Shown piece by piece: positions 29,540 to 36,656 of a DNA stretch of 64,000 nt. The stretch is from assembly GCF_035658495.1 (NCBI RefSeq), contig NZ_CP141944.1, positions 1,638,001 to 1,702,000 of the forward strand. Direction: 5' to 3'. A program made the position numbers and the translations under genes. The DNA is from Novosphingobium sp. RL4 (lineage in GTDB: Bacteria > Pseudomonadota > Alphaproteobacteria > Sphingomonadales > Sphingomonadaceae). Within the stretch, counting starts at the first letter, position 1. Every line of letters begins with the position of its first letter. The notes under the pieces are model-generated. The model made no database searches. It was not told where the DNA came from and saw only the letters and a program-made list of their open reading frames with translations.

Positions 29540-30634
29540 TCAGGCCGCCGCATCCGCGCGATTGGTGGCGAAGCCTTCCTCTGCCCCCAGCAATGCCGGC
29601 GGTTCCTTGAGGCTTTCCTGCCAGAGCAACGATTCCATCGCGATGTTGAGCGGCTGATCCTGGATGGTCAACTCGTACACAGGCTCGTCGAACGAAGCGT
29701 GGTTGTGAACGGCCCAACCAGGCGCCGAAAGCATAAGGTCGCCAGACTTCCATTCGTAGGTCTTGCCTTCGACGGTCGAACGGCCGGAACCCGAGAAATA
29801 GTAGTTTACCGCTGCCGAAGAGTGGCGGTGCGGACGATCGACGATTTTCGGCGGGCGAACCGTCATGGTCGCGAAGAAGTTCGGCGTGGTGCCGTTGGTG
29901 CGGCCGGTCATCGGGTTGTAGAGCAGATAGAGACGACGACCGATGTAATCCTTGCCGAGGGCTTCGAGCTTGTCGAGATGCTCCTTGACCTCGTCCCAGG
30001 GCCAGTAGAGCGCGGGGCTCTGGACCGATGGCGGATTGATCAGCAGCTCGTAGGGCATCATCCATGCGCCCTCGTCGTTGAGAGGGAAGGTGCCGTAGGG
30101 GCTCTTCTTGCGAGCGTCCTCGACTTCACCTTCGCTCTCGTCATGGCTGGCACGCGGCGCGGGTGCCGGGTTTTCCTCGACGATGTGGATGTTCATCATG
30201 TCGAGCAGCGCGCCGTTCGAATAGGTCAGGCGCACGTAGATGTCGTCGCCGGTATTGCGGTGGCGATAAACGCGCATCGACGGCGTGTTCCATACGTCGT
30301 GAAGCTTCGTGGAACGAAGACGTCCTGAGATCTCGGTTTCCCCTTCACCGCGGATCACGAAGTTCACCTGGGTCGAATTCTGGCGGAAAGTGATCGTTTC
30401 CTCTCCGGGCAGGAGAACGTCGAGCGCCACTTCGATGCCGGGGGCCAGGCCGCGCGACTTCTTGTTGCGCGGATGCACGAAGTAGGAGCGACGCCGCCCG
30501 TTGGCAGGGCGCGGAAGTGCGGCCAGGCGGGCGATTTCGGCGTCGATGTCTTCCTTGGGAATGACGACCGGCTCCCACGGTTCATCGCGCTCGGGGAGTG
30601 CGCCGGTACCTTCGACGAAAATGCTGTTGGTCAT
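29540..30634 (-). CDS. Bicupin ring-cleavage dioxygenase (gentisate/salicylate dioxygenase-like)
   Basis: 364 residues with two cupin barrels. First about residues 85-160 (TQVNFVIRGEGETEI). Second about 265-340 with His in RPHRHSSAAVNYYF and His in WAVHNHASF, the probable iron ligands. The gentisate 1,2-dioxygenase family includes salicylate, 1-hydroxy-2-naphthoate and 5-nitrosalicylate dioxygenases. No maleylpyruvate isomerase is nearby; instead HpaH and HpaI homologues follow. That fits better a product that is already a C7 2-oxo-dienedioate, as from salicylate 1,2-cleavage. Substrate assignment is hypothesis. Confidence 0.8.
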   Translation of the reverse strand: MTNSIFVEGTGALPERDEPWEPVVIPKEDIDAEIARLAALPRPANGRRRSYFVHPRNKKSRGLAPGIEVALDVLLPGEETITFRQNSTQVNFVIRGEGETEISGRLRSTKLHDVWNTPSMRVYRHRNTGDDIYVRLTYSNGALLDMMNIHIVEENPAPAPRASHDESEGEVEDARKKSPYGTFPLNDEGAWMMPYELLINPPSVQSPALYWPWDEVKEHLDKLEALGKDYIGRRLYLLYNPMTGRTNGTTPNFFATMTVRPPKIVDRPHRHSSAAVNYYFSGSGRSTVEGKTYEWKSGDLMLSAPGWAVHNHASFDEPVYELTIQDQPLNIAMESLLWQESLKEPPALLGAEEGFATNRADAAA

Positions 30635-30656
30635 GGTAATACTCTCCTGTTGTCTC

Positions 30657-31649
30657 TTACCGCTTCAGGCGCGGTGCGGCGCGGGTCGGGCGAGGGATGG
30701 GGCGTCCGAGCCCCCGCGCGACGGCCCGCTCGAAAATCGCAAGGCCAAGGGACAGGTCGGAAATTCCCATTCCCATTGCCTTGAAAACTGTGAGGTCGGC
30801 GTCGGCTGGACGGCTGGCCGCATCTCCAACCAGCGATCCAAGCGAGCGAATGCCCTGCCATTTCGCTTCATCGCTGCCGTAGGCTTCGATGAATTCTCGC
30901 GAGAGCTTGCGGACCTGGGGTACGCTGTCGGCCGCTGTGACGGTCGCGCGCGACAAGAGTGCCGGATCGAACTCGGCGCGCTCTGGAGTGATCGCGCCGA
31001 CGGCATTGAGATGGACACCGCGAGCCAGCATCTCCGACGTCAGGAACGGTGCAGTTGCCCGAGTTGCTGCGGTAATGATGTCGGCACCGTCGAGCGCTTC
31101 GCCGAGCGTCGAGGCGGCGATTGTCTCGATACCGAGCGCGTCCTCGGTCTTGGCGGCAAGCGCCTCACGCTTGGCCGGTGTCGGACTCCACACAGCGACG
31201 CGATCGAGAGGACGGACTGCGGCGACCGCCGCAATCTGGGCGAGGCTTTGTTTGCCGGCACCGATCATCGCCATTCGGCGCGCATCGGGTCGTGCCAGGA
31301 GGTCAGTGGCGACGCCGCTGATGCCGCCCGTGCGCATCTGGCCGAGCGCGAACGCTTCAATGATGGCGCGGACCGATCCGTCGTTGCTGTCGATCAGCAC
31401 GAGAAGGGGCATCGCGCCGCCCTCTGTGTGGGCCCAGGTCTTGGTACCGGCAAAACCCTTGCCTTCAAATACGGCACCGATTGCGTGCAGGGTGGCGTGG
31501 CCACCCCAGATGACATGCGTCTTCACCATGTTGGTGGCGTGGCCTGCCGCTTCTTCGGCAAGCCCGACCCTCAGTGCGTCAATCGCTTCGGGAAGCGAAA
31601 GCAGTTCAACGACGTCCTGTTCGGTGATCCAGATCGGATCGCTCATCAC
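30657..31649 (-). CDS. Ornithine cyclodeaminase / mu-crystallin family protein
   Basis: 330 residues. Rossmann part with MAMIGAGKQSLAQIAAVAAV and the family N-terminus WITEQDVVELLSLPEAIDALR. The family contains ornithine cyclodeaminases, ketimine reductases and alanine dehydrogenases, all acting on alpha-amino or imino acids with NAD(P). Its start overlaps the AhpD-like gene stop (4 nt), placing it in the aromatic operon, where such a gene is unusual. It may process an imine or amino intermediate. Confidence 0.85.
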   Translation of the reverse strand: MMSDPIWITEQDVVELLSLPEAIDALRVGLAEEAAGHATNMVKTHVIWGGHATLHAIGAVFEGKGFAGTKTWAHTEGGAMPLLVLIDSNDGSVRAIIEAFALGQMRTGGISGVATDLLARPDARRMAMIGAGKQSLAQIAAVAAVRPLDRVAVWSPTPAKREALAAKTEDALGIETIAASTLGEALDGADIITAATRATAPFLTSEMLARGVHLNAVGAITPERAEFDPALLSRATVTAADSVPQVRKLSREFIEAYGSDEAKWQGIRSLGSLVGDAASRPADADLTVFKAMGMGISDLSLGLAIFERAVARGLGRPIPRPTRAAPRLKR

Positions 31650-32203
31650 GATGGCTCCTGTACGAAAATCGATGGAACTGGAGGTGCCAGTTCGAGTGCA
31701 TTCACGATGATGGCGTGGGTGATGTAGCGACCGACCAGAAACAGCAGTGCAACTGCGGCATCGGCGCCGATTGCCTCGATCACTGCTTCCAGCTCGGGAC
31801 TCACGCCGTGGCCGCGGCGTTCGACGGCCGAGATGACGAGGCGCTGCACTGCACGCTCATCGGGTGCGAGCAATTCCTGCTCTTCCGGCGAAAGGCGTTC
31901 GACGGCCGCGATCCATTCCCTGCCGAAACCGAGCTTCTCGGAAAGGCGCTCGTGCTGATGGCGTTCGTAGGCATTGTCCACGAGGGTAGCGATGGTGAGC
32001 GCACCAACTTCCGTCAGCCGGTCGGGAAGCGCTTTCTTGAGCGCCTCTGTCATCTCCATGAACGGCGTGAGAATGCCCGGCTGATGGCCGGTGCAGCGGA
32101 AGAACTCGCCGAGGTAGCCAAGCCGCTTGACCCTGGCGCCCAGAACCGCCTGTACCGGCGGTGCGAGCTGCTCGAATTCGAGCCGGCTGATCCGCTCCGA
32201 CAT
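31646..32203 (-). CDS. Carboxymuconolactone decarboxylase/AhpD-like protein
   Basis: 185 residues, helical. The core GEFFRCTGHQPGILTPFMEMTEALKK followed by LTEVGALTIATLVDNAYERHQHERLSEKLG matches the carboxymuconolactone-decarboxylase fold, with the conserved E-x2-x-H pattern in YERHQHE. The CxxC of peroxidase-active AhpD proteins is absent. It is the first gene of the minus-strand operon, 96 nt from the divergent LysR gene. Its role in the pathway is unclear; a lactonising or decarboxylating step is possible. Confidence 0.72.
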   Translation of the reverse strand: MSERISRLEFEQLAPPVQAVLGARVKRLGYLGEFFRCTGHQPGILTPFMEMTEALKKALPDRLTEVGALTIATLVDNAYERHQHERLSEKLGFGREWIAAVERLSPEEQELLAPDERAVQRLVISAVERRGHGVSPELEAVIEAIGADAAVALLFLVGRYITHAIIVNALELAPPVPSIFVQEPS

Positions 32204-32299
32204 TCCTACCTCCTATTGTGTCGGTGGAGTCAGTGAGCCGCTTTCAGGTGTTACGGAAATATATTGTTGTCCGCTTGGTGATACCTTATCGATATAACC

Positions 32300-33220
32300 A
32301 TGGATGTCCGGCAACTTCGCTACTTCGTGGCGCTCGCAGACGAATTGAATTTCACTCGCGCCGCAGCGCGCTGCAACGTCTCGCAGCCGCCGCTAAGCCG
32401 TGCGATCCGGCAGCTGGAAGGCGAACTTGGGGCAACGCTCTTTGAGCGGGACACGCATCATGTTCGGCTAACTGCGGCAGGGGCCAGTCTTGCAGGCGAT
32501 GCCCGGCGCATTCTCGAACTGTTGGAAGAGACCGGTGATCGAGTGCGCAAAGTGGCCATTGGTTTGCGCGGAACATTGACGGTCGGGTTCGGCGGATCGA
32601 CAGTCTATTCGTTCTGGCCGCGACTGATCCGTGCTTTCAAGACGCAGGCGCCGGATGTCGACATCGTGTTCAAGGCGATGCCTGTTCTTGAACAGCTTGA
32701 GGCGCTGCGCGGCGGCACCATAGACGCTGGCCTGATCCGTCTCCCGGTACTGGACGAACTTGTTGAGACAATACCTGTCTACGAAGAACCCCTGGCCGTT
32801 GCCTTGCCGTCCCAGCATCCGCTGCTCGAGACATCGGGAGCTATCGAAATCTCCGCGCTCGCGGACAGCAGGTTCGTCACGTACGAGGCGCGCCGCGGCT
32901 TCAACTTTCAGTCGGACCTGCACGCGCTTTGTCGGTTCGCCAAATTCGAGCCTCGCGTCGTGCATGAGGCACCTTCTACCGAGGCGGTAGTCGGGATCGT
33001 ATCGTGCGGGGAGGGCGTTGCGATTGTGCCCGCTTCGGCAGAACGACTGAGGATGCGCGGCGTGGCGTTCCGTCCGCTCGACGGCACTGGTATGCCTCCG
33101 CAGTTGACGTCCGTGGCATTTGGATTGGCGTGGCGGCGCGGTGCCTCATCTGCGGTCGTGGCAGAATTCGTGGCCTCGGCGCGGGATGTAGCGCAGAGCA
33201 AATCGAGACCCTCAGGTTAG
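32300..33220 (+). CDS. LysR-family transcriptional regulator
   Basis: 306 residues. Classical N-terminal HTH (MDVRQLRYFVALADELNFTRAAARCNVSQPPLSRAIRQLE) and a LysR substrate-binding domain (LRGTLTVGFGGS). Divergent from the seven-gene operon ending at 25137, the standard arrangement for a LysR regulator and its target. There is no clear Shine-Dalgarno before ATG 32300; a small palindrome TATCGATA ends 6 nt before the start and may be part of an autoregulatory site. Confidence 0.92.
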   Translation: MDVRQLRYFVALADELNFTRAAARCNVSQPPLSRAIRQLEGELGATLFERDTHHVRLTAAGASLAGDARRILELLEETGDRVRKVAIGLRGTLTVGFGGSTVYSFWPRLIRAFKTQAPDVDIVFKAMPVLEQLEALRGGTIDAGLIRLPVLDELVETIPVYEEPLAVALPSQHPLLETSGAIEISALADSRFVTYEARRGFNFQSDLHALCRFAKFEPRVVHEAPSTEAVVGIVSCGEGVAIVPASAERLRMRGVAFRPLDGTGMPPQLTSVAFGLAWRRGASSAVVAEFVASARDVAQSKSRPSG

Positions 33221-33286
33221 CGCAAGGGTCATTTCCGGGGCCGCGTCGTCGACGATGAGCTCGACCTTCTTGTAGGGAGCGAGCCG

Positions 33287-33733
33287 TTACCGGCTGACGG
33301 CCCAAACACCGAGCACGGCAGAAATACAGGCAAATGCGATCCGCACAGTATGAAGGCCAAGCCAGACGTCGAGTTTATGGCGAACCTGATCCAACGGCAC
33401 GGTTTTTGCGGCGAATGCGGAATTGGCTGGAACGAATAGCGTGGCGGTCAAAAGCAGTACGATGAGTAGGCATGCGGCCGATGCGAGCCAAATGTTGCGC
33501 ACGGCAGGATTGCTCCATTCGATTACCAGCATTCCGGCGATGCCTACCAGCGCCGGCAAAAGCACGAGCGGAATCGCGCGAGCCACCAGGTGATTGTTGG
33601 CGGCGAACCAGTCGAGAAAGATCGCGGGCGGCAGGCCTTTCCAATAGCTCCCCAGGATCACACCGATTGCCAACATGACGCCGGCGAACATGGCGCTGCC
33701 CGTGACGGCGAGGATTTTGAAAATGAGTGGCAT
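33287..33733 (-). CDS. DUF1772 (anthrone-oxygenase-like) membrane protein
   Basis: 148 residues from ATG 33733 (MPLIFKILAVTGSAMFAGVML). Four hydrophobic segments near residues 5-27, 50-70, 82-100 and 125-145 and a conserved W at position 47-48 are in keeping with the DUF1772 family. Function of the family is poorly known; some members are annotated as anthrone oxygenases. It is divergent from a MarR gene with an 18-bp inverted repeat between, so the MarR protein is its probable regulator. Confidence 0.65.
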   Translation of the reverse strand: MPLIFKILAVTGSAMFAGVMLAIGVILGSYWKGLPPAIFLDWFAANNHLVARAIPLVLLPALVGIAGMLVIEWSNPAVRNIWLASAACLLIVLLLTATLFVPANSAFAAKTVPLDQVRHKLDVWLGLHTVRIAFACISAVLGVWAVSR

Positions 33734-33836
33734 GACGAGCCCTTTACGGTTGCACTGCCGACGTCGTGATTGTCGGACCGCGATATGGTTGCGTTGAAAA
33801 TGCCCGGTCGCTTTGCTACGCACGCAGAGTAAAAAT

Positions 33837-33854
33837 TTGACATGATGATGTCAA
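33837..33854. promoter_or_regulatory. MarR-type operator candidate
   Basis: TTGACATGATGATGTCAA, a perfect 7-4-7 inverted repeat in the divergent region between the DUF1772 and MarR genes, 10 bp upstream of the MarR start. MarR proteins usually bind such 16-20 bp palindromes in their own promoter. The TTGACA half also resembles a -35 element. Confidence 0.6.
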
Positions 33855-33863
33855 CGAAGGTTG

Positions 33864-34358
33864 GTGCTGACAGTGAACGAACGAAATCGAGAAGCCAGGG
33901 GAGAAGCTTTCACCGAGCTGATCCTGGGGCTGATGCGGGCCAACAATGTCACCTTGACTTGGGGGGACAGGCTCGTCGCACCTTTTGGTCTCACAAGTGC
34001 GCGCTGGCAGATACTTGGCGCTATCGCGCTTTCAGATCAGGCTCGGCCTGTCGCATGGATCGCACGGGACTTGGGATCGAACCGGCAAAACGTGCAGCGG
34101 ATCGTCAACGATCTCAACAAGGAAGGCTTGGTCACCTTCGAGCCCAATCCTCATCATCGCAGAGCCAATCTCGTGGTGCTGACCCCAAAGGGGCAATCCG
34201 CCTATGCTGCCGCGCTGGCCGAATACAATCCCAGGGTAAATACCCTGGCGAACGGCATGACGATCTCTGAAATTCGGTTGGCGAGCCAGGTTCTATCAAA
34301 GCTTCGCGCAAAGCTCGAACAGGAGCTTGACGCTGTCGCCCCAACGCAGGCGTCCTGA
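33864..34358 (+). CDS. MarR-family transcriptional regulator
   Basis: About 164 residues (GTG 33864; GTG 33873 is an alternative). Winged helix with LTSARWQILGAIALSD, the recognition segment DLGSNRQNVQRIVNDLNKEGLV and the wing NPHHRRANLVVLTPKG. Likely autorepressor and regulator of the divergent DUF1772 gene through the palindrome at 33837-33854. Ligand unknown, probably a phenolic compound or drug as in other MarR proteins. Confidence 0.87.
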   Translation: MLTVNERNREARGEAFTELILGLMRANNVTLTWGDRLVAPFGLTSARWQILGAIALSDQARPVAWIARDLGSNRQNVQRIVNDLNKEGLVTFEPNPHHRRANLVVLTPKGQSAYAAALAEYNPRVNTLANGMTISEIRLASQVLSKLRAKLEQELDAVAPTQAS

Positions 34359-34984
34359 GTCAGGATGTCGTTGGTCAATAAAAAGTGCTTCTGAGGCATC
34401 CTTGTCTTCTGCCCAATTCGGCGAATTCAAAAATTTAACAGCCGAATTCGATTTGGTGCAGCTAAGGTGTGCTTGATTGTGGCGGCAATCCAATAAGCTG
34501 GATTTGCGAGGGCCACTGAAATTCAGCGCTCGCTCTCAGTGCAATGTATTCTGCAACAGTCTTTGACGTTCGATGGCGATATTCAATAATGCCGGGTGGC
34601 CGAGGCGAATGTACAGGTCCTCTTGTGGCTAAAGGTATCGGCCCAGCTGCCATGAAGCTGGTCTTTCACACCCGGCAATTTTCCGACTTGTTTTGCTTGC
34701 AAGTCCCGGACTTATCCGTAGCCTAATGGGCGGCGCGACGAGGATCGCGCCGAGGCAAGTCAGCCACACCGATGGGTTACTGCAGCTCGGACTTGAGCCG
34801 GGCCGTTGCCGCGAATGTCCAGGCGTCAGCTAAAGGCGGCAATAAGCGAACTGGGGTGAAATGGCACCGACTGGGCAGTGTCCAGCGGCCTCCTTGATTG
34901 GAGAAAGCCCATGGTGTTGGGCGATATGGGCGTGTGCGCACCGCACGCCAGGACCGTTTGTCGTGTAACCGCCGAGGTGCCGAC
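34359..34984. other. Intergenic region with no recognised gene
   Basis: 626 nt between the MarR gene and the ECF sigma gene. It contains short AATTCGGCGAATTC-like repeats around 34415-34450 but no credible gene with a ribosome site. It should hold the promoter of the sigma factor gene; no motif was identified. It may mark the left border of the lasso-peptide locus. Confidence 0.4.
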
Positions 34985-35566
34985 ATGCGCCTGAAGATAG
35001 ATGACGATTACTCGTGCGGTCCTACCGGAATTGACGAAGGCGATCCCTTGCCGCCTGAAGATCGCGTCTTGCCTCGCAGGTCCGATTGGCTTGACCGCCT
35101 TTACCGGGCGCAGCGCGACAAGCTCCTGCGCTTCGCGCGGCGGCATACCCGTCCCGACCAGGCGCCCGACGTCATTCAACAACTCTTTCTGCGCCTTGCC
35201 ACCAGGCAAAACGGGGAATTGAAAGTGGAAAGGCCTGACGCCTACTTGCGGCAAGCAACTATCAATCTGATCCGCAATGATGCGCGCTATGCGGAGCGTC
35301 GCTCCGTCAATCTGCACGTCTGCGCCGATGACGTCCCGTTGATAGGAACAGATGCCGTTGCTGCCTACGAGGCGCGGGACATGCTTGCACGGCTTGAAGC
35401 GATCGTTGCAGGATTGGCCCCGCGTACGCGCGAGATATTTCTCGCGCACCGGATCGACGGATTTACATATGGCGAGATCGCGGCGCGAACCGGTCTCAGT
35501 GTGAAGACCGTCGAGAAGCATATGAGCCGGGCGATCGGGCACGTGACCCGGCATCTGGAGCCGTGA
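34985..35566 (+). CDS. ECF RNA polymerase sigma factor (FecI-like)
   Basis: 193 residues from ATG 34985. Sigma region 2 spans about residues 35-103 (DKLLRFARRHTRPDQAPDVIQQLFLRLA, AYLRQATINLIRNDARY) and region 4 about 137-187 (LAPRTREIFLAHRIDGFTYGEIAARTGLSVKTVEKHMSRAI). FecI-like sigma factors act with an inner-membrane FecR protein and an outer-membrane receptor carrying an STN domain; both are encoded next. It likely directs transcription of the receptor-isopeptidase genes and perhaps the lasso genes. Confidence 0.92.
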   Translation: MRLKIDDDYSCGPTGIDEGDPLPPEDRVLPRRSDWLDRLYRAQRDKLLRFARRHTRPDQAPDVIQQLFLRLATRQNGELKVERPDAYLRQATINLIRNDARYAERRSVNLHVCADDVPLIGTDAVAAYEARDMLARLEAIVAGLAPRTREIFLAHRIDGFTYGEIAARTGLSVKTVEKHMSRAIGHVTRHLEP

Positions 35567-35594
35567 TGGGGGATTGTATCTTCGTGGTGGTGGA

Positions 35595-36569
35595 ATGAGC
35601 TTCGAGGAAGAGGTTGATGACTGGTTCGCGCGGATGCGCGGTCCGGAGGCCGAACGATTTCGAGAGGCTTTCGCTGATTGGTATGCGGAACCGCAGAATG
35701 CTGCAGCTTACGAGCGCAGGGTTCGGTCATGGGATACAATCAAGTTCATCACCAACACACCGACCGGAAGGCGCCGACGTCTCGCCATCGCCAAGCCGGC
35801 GTTGCTGAGAACACCCGGAAAGTTAGTTGGCGCGCTGGCAGTTTGCGGGCTCCTTATTGGAACGGTCGCATTTGTAGGAGGACATCGCTGGTCTGCTGGG
35901 CGCCAGCTCTACTCTCGCATGGAAGTGGCGTCGCTTGAGGAGCAGCCTCGAAAACTTGTGCTTCCTGACAGCTCGGCCATCACTCTGGACCGCGGGGCGC
36001 GGATCCAGATATCCTTCGATGCAAGCCAGCGGCGCCTTCGTCTCCTGGCCGGCAGAGCGCGATTTGCGGTTGCGCACGAGGTGGACCGTCCATTCGTGGT
36101 CGAGGCAGGTGAAGGAAGCGTGACAGCTCATGGCACCTTGTTCGATGTCGAGCTCTTGCCGGCGCGAATGAATGTGTCGCTCATCCAGGGAGCAGTCGAG
36201 GTGCAAAGTCGAACGCAGGTATCTGCGGTGAGGGGGCTCGACCTGATGGCAGGCCAAAGGGTCACTATCGCCGGTGGAGTGCTGGGTGTGCCGACCAGCA
36301 CACCGCCAATTGATCGCGCCTGGCCGAATGACATGCTCGTTCTGGACGGCGCGGATCTTGCCGACGCGGTCGCGGCATTCAATAGAACGACGCCGGTTCC
36401 TGTCCTCCTCGAATTCGAAGCTGCCCGCCCCATGAGGGTGACGGGAGCGTTCCGCCGATCCGATCCCGAAGGCTTCGCGAGACAGCTCGCCGCAACATTC
36501 GACCTTGCAGTCCGAGTGCGTCTCGATGGCAGTTTTGCGTTGGTCGATGGGGAGGCCGAAAAAAAATGA
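35595..36569 (+). CDS. FecR-family anti-sigma regulator
   Basis: 324 residues from ATG 35595 (MSFEEEVDDWFARM). Cytoplasmic DUF4880-like N-terminus (FADWYAEPQNAAAYERRVRSW) that would hold the sigma factor, one membrane helix at about residues 77-96 (LVGALAVCGLLIGTVAFVGG), then the periplasmic FecR domain (LPDSSAITLDRGARIQISFD; GRARFAVAHEVDRPFVVEAG). It senses the occupied receptor through the STN domain. It lies 28 nt after the sigma gene, so both form one operon. Confidence 0.92.
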   Translation: MSFEEEVDDWFARMRGPEAERFREAFADWYAEPQNAAAYERRVRSWDTIKFITNTPTGRRRRLAIAKPALLRTPGKLVGALAVCGLLIGTVAFVGGHRWSAGRQLYSRMEVASLEEQPRKLVLPDSSAITLDRGARIQISFDASQRRLRLLAGRARFAVAHEVDRPFVVEAGEGSVTAHGTLFDVELLPARMNVSLIQGAVEVQSRTQVSAVRGLDLMAGQRVTIAGGVLGVPTSTPPIDRAWPNDMLVLDGADLADAVAAFNRTTPVPVLLEFEAARPMRVTGAFRRSDPEGFARQLAATFDLAVRVRLDGSFALVDGEAEKK

Positions 36570-36591
36570 TCACCAGCGGAGGGTGATTTTT
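36561..36591 (+). terminator. Intrinsic terminator candidate at the fecR stop
   Basis: A-tract, ATCACC/GGTGAT stem with a 7-nt loop, then TTTTT. The structure overlaps the stop codon of the FecR gene. It would separate the sigma-fecR transcript from the receptor-isopeptidase transcript, giving the latter its own regulated promoter or read-through control. Confidence 0.45.
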
Positions 36592-36603
36592 CAAACCTGG
36601 TGT

Positions 36604-36648
36604 CTCCGTCCTGAAGGATCTCGCTGAGCGCGGATCCCGGGGACGGAG
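36604..36648 (+). promoter_or_regulatory. 5'-UTR stem-loop covering the receptor ribosome site
   Basis: CTCCGTCC (36604-36611) can pair with GGACGGAG (36641-36648), and GGATC with GATCC inside. The right arm contains the GGAG of the ribosome site that precedes the GTG start at 36657. Pairing would hide the site, so translation of the receptor could be controlled by this fold. Predicted by eye only. Confidence 0.35.
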
Positions 36649-36656
36649 GCTCATAA

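Noticed and set aside
29538..30065. N-terminal extension of the HpaH-like hydratase
   Set aside because: Overlaps the bicupin gene on the same strand; ATG 29537 is the natural start.
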